Origin: Selaginella moellendorffii
Taxonomy: Eukaryota; Streptophyta; Lycopodiopsida; Selaginellales; Selaginellaceae
NCBI RefSeq assembly: GCF_000143415.4
Contig: NW_003314310.1
Span: 746,611 to 810,610 of the forward strand
Direction: 5' to 3'
Length of the DNA stretch: 64,000 bases
The notes under the pieces are model-generated. The model was not told the origin of the DNA, ran no database searches, and worked only from the letters and a program-made list of their open reading frames with translations. Shown here in pieces: positions 57,111 through 64,000 of the stretch. The translations under genes and the position numbers were made by a program. How positions within the stretch are numbered: the stretch's first letter is position 1; each line of letters opens with the position of its first letter.

Positions 57111-59423
57111 TTAAAGGCCTACTTTGGAAATACTATTTATCAATTTCCCTGCCTCCTCCGTTCTCCCAGCTCGCAGCAATCCATCTACGATCGCAAGACA
57201 ATCCTCCTCCGCCGGCTCGCATTCCCTGCTCCTGAGCTCCTCCACCACCGCCATCGCTTTGTCAATCTCGCGAGCCTTACACAGTCCACGTATAAGCGCC
57301 GAGAAAGCTTGCTCGGGAACTAAGTTGGCGGCCGAGGAGCTCTTCTTTGCTTTCCTCCTCATCACCTCGAACAGCTCGTAAGCGATCTCCATCCTGCCCG
57401 TCCTGGAGAATCCTTCCAAGAGCGTCGTGTAAGTCACCATTCCCGGCTCCAAACCGTGAGCCGCCATAGCCACCAAGAGCTTCCAGGCCTCGTCCATGTC
57501 TCCCAGCCGACACAGCGCTCCAATGACGCTATTGAAAGTACCCACGCTCGGCTCCACTCTCTTGTTCACCATCTCCTCCAAAAGCGTAAGAGCCTCCTCC
57601 GTCCTATCGGTGCCGCAAAGCCCCTCGATCACGATGGTGTAAGTCACCACGTCCGGCTTGTCTACGTTCTTGAGCACCTCCATGGCGTGGTTCACTCTCC
57701 CGGCCTTGCACAGCCCGTCGATCAGGCTGCTGTAAGTCACAGCGTTTGGAGCGACGTTCCTGGCGATCATCTCCTGGATAAACTCGGCAGCCTCGACGAA
57801 TCTCTTGGCTCTCGAGTAACCGGCGACAACGATGCTGTAAGTCACCACGTCCGGATCAATGCCCGCCGCGGTCTTCATGTTCTCGAGCAGGAAGCGAGCC
57901 TCTTCCAGCCGGCTCGCGTTGCAAAATCCTCGCACCAGGCACGTATAAGTTATCCGGTCCGGAAGGCATGACTTTGCAGCCATCTCTTTGAAGAGCTGTT
58001 TGGCCTCTTCGATCCTTCCCAGCCGGCAATATCCGTCGAGCAGCGCGTTGTACGAGACCGTGTCGGCAGGGCAGCACGTAGCAGTCATCTCATCCATGAG
58101 GAGCCGGGCAGCGTCGACTTTGTGCGCAGCGCAAAGGCCGTGGATGAGTGTTGTGTAAGTGACGACGTTTGGGACGCAACCTTTGCTCGTCATCCTCCGG
58201 AACAAGTCGAGAGCTTGATCCAAATCTCCTGCCTTGCAGAGACCGTGAAGCAGGCTGCTGTAAGTCACCACGTTTGGAACGCACTTCCGGCCCTCCATGA
58301 CCCCCAACATCTTCATTGCCTTCTCCAAGTTGCCACTCTTGCAAAAGCCGTCGATGAGAGCGGTGTAAGTCACGACGTCGGGCTTCCAAGCTCCATCCTC
58401 TCGCATTTCCATCTCCTGGAAGAGCTCGTACGCCTCGCCAATCCTTCGTTCTCGGCAGAGACCGGTAATGAGAGCGCTGCTACTCACGGCATCCAGGCGA
58501 CAAGAGCTTGTGAGAATCTCTTTGTAGAGCTTGAGAGCCTCATCCACCTTTCTCGCGTTGCACCACCCTGTGATGAGAGCCGAGAATGTAAACTTGTCAG
58601 GCTCTACGCCTTTAAGTTTCATCTCTCTCACCATCTCGCAAGCGCGATCCATTTTGCCGTCTCTACACAAGCCGTCGACCACGCTGGTGTAAGTCACAAC
58701 GTCCGGAGCCATTCCATCCCTGGTCACCATCTCTCGCAAGATCTCGCAGGCCCTGTCCATCTCTCCTTGCTTGCAAAACCCGTTGATCACAGTGCTGTAA
58801 GTCACCAGATCCGGAGCTACAGACTTTCCATCTCTCATCTCTTTGAGCACCTCGTATGCTTTGCTCGTCAGCCTTGCCTTGCACAGACCATTCACCACGA
58901 CGTTGTAAGTCCTCTCGTTGGGCGCCACGAATTCTCTCATCTTCTCGAAGCACGCCAGCGCCTGCTTGAGCTGATTCGCCTTGCAAAACCCGTCGATGAT
59001 GATCGTCCAAGTCACCACCGTCGGCTGGCACTCCATCCCCTTGACGATCTCCATCGCCTTTGCCATGTTTCTGGCCTTGCAATATCCGTGAATGACCGCA
59101 TTGTAAGCCGAGGCACTGGAAGAAACCCCGGCGCTCTTCATCTCCTCCAGGAGCTGGGACGCGGCGTGCAAATCCCCATTCCGGCAGAGTTTCTGGACGA
59201 GAATCGCGACAGTAGAGGCGGAGCTCCCGCCCGAGGAAGAATCGAGGAGGAGAGAGCAAGCCTCTTTGATCCTGTGAGCTCGAATTAACGAGCTTACCCT
59301 GTCGTGATCGCCGGCATTGTCGATGCTCACCGCGGCCGTCGTCGCTCTGCGCGATACAATTCGTCGGCCACCGCATCGCTCGCAATCCAGGATCACCGCG
59401 GCCCTCGCCACAGGCCATTCCAT
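57111..59423 (-). CDS. P-class pentatricopeptide repeat protein
   Basis: 770 residues, no intron. Roughly 20 tandem 35-residue PPR motifs run from about residue 70 to the end, with a strong VVTYxxLIDGLCKxG consensus; several are 31, 34 or 36-38 residues. There is no E or DYW domain, so it belongs to the P class, whose members bind one RNA base per repeat in mitochondria or plastids and affect RNA stability, splicing or translation. The first 60 residues are Arg/Ala/Ser-rich (MEWPVARAAVIL... then RRIVSRRATTAA), fitting an organelle-targeting peptide. The recognition residues (positions 5 and last of each motif) are readable for most repeats. The gene shares a divergent promoter with the CLC gene. 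Codons are GC-rich, unlike the repeat DNA to its left. Confidence 0.95.
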   Translation of the reverse strand: MEWPVARAAVILDCERCGGRRIVSRRATTAAVSIDNAGDHDRVSSLIRAHRIKEACSLLLDSSSGGSSASTVAILVQKLCRNGDLHAASQLLEEMKSAGVSSSASAYNAVIHGYCKARNMAKAMEIVKGMECQPTVVTWTIIIDGFCKANQLKQALACFEKMREFVAPNERTYNVVVNGLCKARLTSKAYEVLKEMRDGKSVAPDLVTYSTVINGFCKQGEMDRACEILREMVTRDGMAPDVVTYTSVVDGLCRDGKMDRACEMVREMKLKGVEPDKFTFSALITGWCNARKVDEALKLYKEILTSSCRLDAVSSSALITGLCRERRIGEAYELFQEMEMREDGAWKPDVVTYTALIDGFCKSGNLEKAMKMLGVMEGRKCVPNVVTYSSLLHGLCKAGDLDQALDLFRRMTSKGCVPNVVTYTTLIHGLCAAHKVDAARLLMDEMTATCCPADTVSYNALLDGYCRLGRIEEAKQLFKEMAAKSCLPDRITYTCLVRGFCNASRLEEARFLLENMKTAAGIDPDVVTYSIVVAGYSRAKRFVEAAEFIQEMIARNVAPNAVTYSSLIDGLCKAGRVNHAMEVLKNVDKPDVVTYTIVIEGLCGTDRTEEALTLLEEMVNKRVEPSVGTFNSVIGALCRLGDMDEAWKLLVAMAAHGLEPGMVTYTTLLEGFSRTGRMEIAYELFEVMRRKAKKSSSAANLVPEQAFSALIRGLCKAREIDKAMAVVEELRSRECEPAEEDCLAIVDGLLRAGRTEEAGKLINSISKVGL

Positions 59424-59912
59424 AAGCCCTAAATCTTCAAATTCTTACCTTTTACCAATTTGCGTTTTTACCATTTGGCCGCCACGTAATCATCAAGATG
59501 ATGTGTCAGCCAAGCAGGCTCTACGTGTCTGCCACGTACGCCTTACGTATCAGCCCGTCTCGGTGACGGGCCGGTTGCCCGTCAGGCCCTTCGAGGTGCC
59601 GTATTGAAACCCTGATTTTCACGAGCAGAGGCTCTGTGTCAGATCCTCGCGCGCTGGCGATCGCGGCGGATTGTCGATACCACAGGCGCAATCGCCAGAT
59701 CGTGGCAAGCATTCCTAGGTGAGCACGGATTGGTAGGGTTTCGAGGCGCGAATTGGCGCAATCTGGAAATGTTTGCCGTGGCTCTGGATCGAGCAGGATG
59801 ATCGTCAGATAACAGCGGCCGGATTCTAGCTAGATCGCTCCTGCGATGCGGGAATCTCGAGAATTGGCAGCTTCTACGCGCATTGGCTGGCGCTGGTCTT
59901 AGGAAGGGGGCC
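59424..59912. promoter_or_regulatory. Divergent promoter between PPR and CLC genes
   Basis: 489 bp between the two ATGs. Four ACGT cores lie within 65 bp (59484, 59523, 59534, 59545); the second is in TACGTGTC and the third in CCACGTAC, both bZIP/ABRE-like contexts. A 19-bp inverted repeat (gacgggc-cggtt-gcccgtc, 59565-59583) lies next to them. No clear TATA box is seen. The right third is the presumed CLC leader. Confidence 0.6.
59769..59902 (+). promoter_or_regulatory. Upstream ORFs in the CLC leader
   Basis: Three short ORFs precede the CLC start: 59769-59801 (10 codons), 59798-59812 (4 codons, overlapping the first stop as ATGA) and 59846-59902 (18 codons), the last ending 10 bases before the main ATG at 59913. 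If the transcript starts upstream of 59769 they could reduce CLC translation. The real transcript start is unknown. Confidence 0.4.
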
Positions 59913-62846
59913 ATGGCGGAGGAGGATCGCAGCGATCGGCAATCTCTCCTTCAGCCATTTACTCCAGATGTCGGGGAGGGCGCCCCCGGCGATATTCCGC
60001 GCAAGAGGGTCAGCTTCAAAGATCAGGACGTGGAGAGGACGTCTCTCGTCCATTTCGGGCAGGACGAGATCGTTTCCAGCGAGAGCGATGCCGAGGCATT
60101 GCTTCAGCCGGCATCAAGCTCGTCGGATCCAGCGGCCCAGTTTGACGTGGAGGCTCAGCAACCGGTTGTTACAAAGGAGAGGATCAGTATCAAAGACAAG
60201 GACATCGAAGCTAGGCGATCGGTGGCGCTGGAAAGAGCTCGCAGCTTTCAGGCCAGACTGAGTAGCGGGCCTGTTTTGTTGCGGCGCAGCTCCATGGCTC
60301 ACGTCCGAGAGAGAGTGAGAGAAGTTCCTCCGGAATGGGCGTTGCTTCTCATGGGATGCTTTCTCGGGTTTTCGACTGGTCTGGCAGTAGTACTATTCGT
60401 TAGGACGGTGAGTTCTTCGTGTTCTTTCTTTTTTCTCTTTTCTAACCTTCTTCGCAACTCATTTCTTTCTTGTGTTGGACCTTTAACAGGAGCATTTGAT
60501 ACACGATTTTGCTTGGGCCGGCACGCCAGAAGAAGGTGCCGCATGGCTTCGAGAGCAAAAGCTTGCAGACACTTGGCATCGACTGATGCTGGTTCCTGTG
60601 TCTGGGGGGATCGTTGTCGGCGTCATGCACACGTTGTTAAGTATACTTGACCAAGTTAAGGCATCCAGGACACAGGAGAGACGAGGGAAGGTAGACTACT
60701 TGGCGGCATCGGTGCCAGCGATCAAAGCCATGCAAGCGGCTGTGACGCTGGGAACAGGAAACTCTCTCGGACCCGAAGGACCGAGTGTGGATATCGGCAA
60801 GGCTTGTGCGCACGGGTGCTCGGAGCTGATGAAAAACAACAGGGAAAGACGTATAGCACTCGTAGCAGCCGGTGCTGCGGCGGGTATAGCTGCAGGTTCG
60901 TGTTTTTTTCCTTCTTGATTGTGGTAACTAAATCCTCGTTTAATAGGTTTTAATGCTCCCGTTTCTGGGTGTTTTTTCGCGATTGAAACGGTCTTGAGAC
61001 CCTTGCATGCCGAGAATTCTCCACCCCTTACAACCGCAATGATCATCCTGGCTTCGGTCATCTCTTCTACAGTATCACAAGTTTTAAATGGAGAGAAGAG
61101 TGCATTTACAGTNNNNNNNNNNNNNNNNNNNNNNNNNNNNNNNNNNNNNNNNNNNNNNNNNNNNNNNNNNNNNNNNNNNNNNNNNNNNNNNNNNNNNNNN
61201 NNNNNNNNNNNNTACTTTGAACTCACGTTTTCTCTTGTGTTGCAGAGCTTCCACTCTATCTAATGCTTGGAATGCTCTGCGGCGTTGTTAGCGTCATCTT
61301 CACCAGGCTGGTTGCATTTTTTACAGGCATGTTTGAATTCGTAAAAGAGCGCGTTGGTATTCCACTTTCTGTTACTCCGGCCATGGGGGGTCTTGGCATC
61401 GGCCTGCTTGCGTTGGCTTATCCGGGAGTGCTGTATTGGGGATTCACAAACGTGAACGAGATCATGCACTCCGGTAAAGACGCATCAGCTCCAGGAACTT
61501 CACTTTTGACACAGCTAGTCATTGCTAAGGTCGTCTCAACAGCGTTTTCAAAAGGCTCTGCTCTGGTGGGAGGTGTGTATGCTCCAAGCCTATTTATCGG
61601 TTCTGCGCTTGGCTCGGTTTACGGATCTATCATGGGTACTATTATAAACGCGGCAATACCTAATGCTGTAGCTCATCCGCAAGCTTATGCTTTGGTAAGT
61701 AATCTGTGTATCAGTCGGAGGAAAAGAGAAACTTACCTCTGTCCTTTTATTTCTGTGCAGGTAGGAATGGCAGCAATGCTAGCAGCTGTTTGCTCCGTTC
61801 CTTTGACGTCGGTTCTTTTGCTTTTCGAGCTTACCAAGGACTACCATATTCTACTTCCTCTTCTGGTACGTTCAGTTTTCTGGTGACATGACAATGTTAG
61901 TCTAAGGCATGAATCCGGTGGATAGGGAGCAGTAGGCCTGGCATTTTGGGTTGCTTCTGTTGCGAAGCAAAAGCAAATTATTGGAATAGCAGAAGATCTC
62001 GAAATGCAGCCTAGCATACGCCGGAAAGTCTGGCGGAGGAAAGGCGAGACAGACGAAGTAGAGCTTTGCACTGTGGAGGGCTACATTGCAGAAGATGAGA
62101 TCCCAGAGGATGAGCTTTTGGACGAAATTAAGGTAAAAGTAACTTGCTTTTTTGTGGCTCCCCGTTGATGAACCTTTTGGATCCCTCAGGTTGCGCAGGC
62201 AATGACGAAAACTTACGTCAAAGTCCAAGCAACGGCAACGGTGAAAGAAGCCGTGGCTGCTATGCTCAGTGTACAACAACGCTGTGTCATCGTCGTGGAT
62301 GACAATGAGCTCCTCGAAGGGATCATGACTCTAGCTGACTTACACAAGGAAGTGATAAGAGCGGCTATGGCCACATCCCGGGGAGACGTGACCGTCCTAG
62401 AGGTATACTTGTGTCCTCTTATTTTTTTCCAGAGCTGACATGCTTGCTTTCTCCACAGGTGGATAGCATGCTAGTTGCGGCAATCTGCACGGGCCAAGGC
62501 CGGACACTTGGAGACGATAACGAGTTACTGATTTGCTACCCTGACATGACCTTGAAGATGGCGCAGCAGCTCATGGAGCAGAAGCGATTTCATCAGCTGC
62601 CGGTTGTTTCCAGAGCTGGGCAGCAATGGCAAGAACGGGGCAGGAAGGTCGTTGGCCTTTTCTACGTTGACACGATCTCAGCCACTGTGAGGTATGCTCA
62701 AAACACTTGAAAGCTTGGTTGGTGCTCATGTCTCTTTTCTTTTCGTTTTCGCCAGAGCTGAGGCGCGGAAGAGGATCATGGCTTTGCATGCATTGAGACA
62801 ACCAAAAGAAGACGAAAAGGACGACGTGTTTGGCCACGGACATTAA
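59913..62846 (+). CDS. CLC-family chloride channel/transporter (plant CLC-e/f-like), nine exons
   Basis: Exons: 59913-60407, 60490-60895, 60947 to gap, gap to 61694 (visible acceptor at 61245/61246), 61761-61865, 61926-62132, 62190-62402, 62459-62691, 62756-62846; introns 51-82 bp with GT-AG. About 800 residues. A hydrophilic N-terminus of about 145 residues is followed by the CLC core: LGTGNSLGPEGPSVDIG (exon 2, containing the Glu at the gating position), AGFNAPVSGCFFAIE, and SALVGGVYAPSLFIGSALG (exon 4, the GxFxP-type region that helps coordinate the anion). Two CBS domains close the protein (exons 7 and 8-9), which in this family bind nucleotides and tune gating. Plant CLC-e/f members act in Golgi or plastid membranes; location here is unknown. 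The 100-base gap removes about a dozen residues and part of an intron. Confidence 0.92.
61113..61212. other. Assembly gap (100 N) inside the CLC gene
   Basis: The gap interrupts exon 3 shortly after a SAFT codon run. Family comparison suggests only about a dozen residues plus the start of an intron are missing, so the gene is probably intact. A round 100 may be a placeholder length. Confidence 0.99.
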
Positions 62847-63074
62847 AATTGCGGGGGTACGTTGTATACTTGTAGATACGCGAGTTGATTGATTCGGGGT
62901 GAGCTGTGATATTGGCTTATACCTCGCGAGAAATTTTCAAAAGGTTTTAAACACATTTGAGCAGGTACTTCTAAGTGGAAACGAACACTGGAAAGTTAAG
63001 AAAAGAAGTCCTGATTAAAATCTAAGATACCATTCCGAGACATTAAAAAAAAGGGGGGGGTAAGAGTTTTTCTC
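62847..63074. other. Shared 3' region of convergent CLC and TM9SF genes
   Basis: 228 bp between the two stop codons. No gene. A run of A then G (about 63045-63060) lies close to the TM9SF stop. Confidence 0.7.
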
Positions 63075-64000
63075 TCAATCGATCTTCACTGACGCGTATA
63101 TGGTGCGTACGAACCAGTAGCACGCGTAGAAGCCTATCGTGCCCGTGAAGACGAAGAAGCAGTAGGAGATGATGGCCATATAGCCGAAGTACAGGATCCC
63201 GGACGTGACCTTGGTGATCTCCAGCTTGGTGAAGAAGTAAAAGGTGGCGTAGAGGAAGAGGTAGAACGCCGAGGAGCCGGACGTGAAGTAGGCCCTCCAC
63301 CACCAGTTGTAGTCCTCGCTGCAGAGCTGGAAGTAGCACAGCACGATGGTGATCTCGGCGCAGGTGACCATGAGTATCAAGAAGACGATGAAGAGGAAGC
63401 CGAAGATGTAGTAGAACTGGTGGAGCCAGATGGAGGTGAGGATGAAGAAGAGCTCGATGAACACTGCTCCAAACGGCAGGATGCCGCCGATGAGAACCGA
63501 GAAGAGCGGCCGCATGTACCACGCCTGCTCGGGTATCTGCCGGGGGATCTTGTTGGTCCTGACCGGGTCCTCGATGGCGGGCTTCTTGTAACCGAGGTAG
63601 CTCCCTAGGAAAACCAGAGGGACCGAGATGCCGAACCACAGGAGGACGAGCACGAACATGGTCGAGAAGGGGATGGCCCCCGACGACTTCTCGCCCCAGA
63701 TGATCGTGTTGAGGACGAAGAAGGCCGAGAAGACGATGCCCGGGAACATGCACGCCGTCTTCACGGTGATGGACTTCCACTCGGTTCCCTTGAAGGCCTT
63801 GTAGAGCCGCGAGGAAGAGTAGCCGGCTACTGCTCCCATGCCCACCCAGATGAGCAGCATCACGGTCATAAGGCCGCCCCGGTTGGAAGGAGATAGGAAG
63901 CCGAGCAGCGCGAAGAACATGGTCACCAGAGTCATGCCCAGGAACTGGACGCCGGTGCCGGCGTAGACGCAGAGCTGGCCTGCGTGAACCGGGGCGCGGA
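63075..64000 (-). CDS. Transmembrane nine superfamily (nonaspanin/EMP70) protein, C-terminal part
   Basis: The minus strand is open from the window edge to TGA at 63075, covering the last 308 residues; the N-terminal lumenal domain lies outside. It begins inside the conserved VYAGTGVQFLGM...GFLSPSNRGGLMT block and continues through eight or so hydrophobic helices, including the IPRQIPEQAWYMRP loop and SEDYNWWWRAY. The protein ends VKID, a KxD-type tail that keeps nonaspanins in the Golgi in plants. Family members act in Golgi-endosome membranes, in sorting of transmembrane cargo and in metal and cell-wall phenotypes. No intron is seen in this part. The gene converges on CLC. Confidence 0.95.
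   Translation of the reverse strand, partial: RAPVHAGQLCVYAGTGVQFLGMTLVTMFFALLGFLSPSNRGGLMTVMLLIWVGMGAVAGYSSSRLYKAFKGTEWKSITVKTACMFPGIVFSAFFVLNTIIWGEKSSGAIPFSTMFVLVLLWFGISVPLVFLGSYLGYKKPAIEDPVRTNKIPRQIPEQAWYMRPLFSVLIGGILPFGAVFIELFFILTSIWLHQFYYIFGFLFIVFLILMVTCAEITIVLCYFQLCSEDYNWWWRAYFTSGSSAFYLFLYATFYFFTKLEITKVTSGILYFGYMAIISYCFFVFTGTIGFYACYWFVRTIYASVKID

Noticed and set aside
58122-59288. 388-codon frame on the plus strand opposite the PPR gene
   Set aside because: A shadow of the GC-rich repetitive PPR coding sequence; repeats mirror the 35-codon period.

Overview
The window reads as nuclear DNA of a land plant with very short introns (51-82 bp) and a compact, retrotransposon-rich genome. The nature of the genes (a P-class PPR protein, a plant CLC-e/f-type chloride channel, a nonaspanin) and the intron size suggest a lycophyte such as Selaginella. 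That assignment is an inference from style, not a database match. There are two assembly gaps (38877-39675 and 61113-61212).

From 1 to about 32.7 kb the DNA is a stack of nested retroelements. The main occupant is a family with very long LTRs (about 1.5-2.0 kb) and a roughly 4 kb internal domain without long ORFs, which resembles a LARD (large retrotransposon derivative). The LTRs start TGTGAGAC and end CTTACA, and carry an internal minisatellite of GGACTC/GGTCTC-type hexamers and longer units. The nesting can be read from 5-bp target-site duplications (TSDs). Element B (minus strand; 5382-7486 plus 17149-19604) was hit by element A (minus strand; 1-5381) and by element A' (plus strand; 7487-17148, TSD acttc). 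The 5' LTR of A' was hit by a 628-bp TRIM, and its 3' end by an internally deleted Copia element. Further right, a decayed Ty3/gypsy element (zinc knuckle, protease, integrase; RT missing) is broken by LTRs of the same long-LTR family, one nested inside another.

From 32.7 to 38.5 kb lies a 1.3-kb inverted duplication around a small gene for a secreted six-cysteine protein, with broken copies of that gene at the outer edges of the arms. From 38509 to 42452 a TA-flanked segment with a 23-bp perfect terminal inverted repeat (25 bp including the flanking TA) carries two or three gene-like units. These are an FCP/NIF-type HAD phosphatase on the minus strand, a divergently placed gene of unknown function with one 52-bp intron on the plus strand, and a short acidic ORF. 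This looks like a DNA transposon that carries non-transposase genes and is the most unusual object here.

From 42.5 to 57 kb the DNA is again old repeat material: another LTR family (three partial copies), a solo long LTR with TSD ccttt, gypsy protease and RT relics, and a second TRIM family (one complete copy with TSD aatgg, one truncated copy; its solo LTR is at 31042).

From 57.1 kb to the end the window switches abruptly to a gene-dense, GC-richer island: an intronless 770-aa PPR gene (minus) and a nine-exon CLC channel gene (plus) share a 489-bp divergent promoter with four ACGT cores, and the CLC gene converges on the 3' end of a TM9SF/nonaspanin gene (minus) that runs off the window. 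These three genes look intact; the repeat-rich part is mainly a fossil record, apart from the young TRIM, Copia and long-LTR copies.
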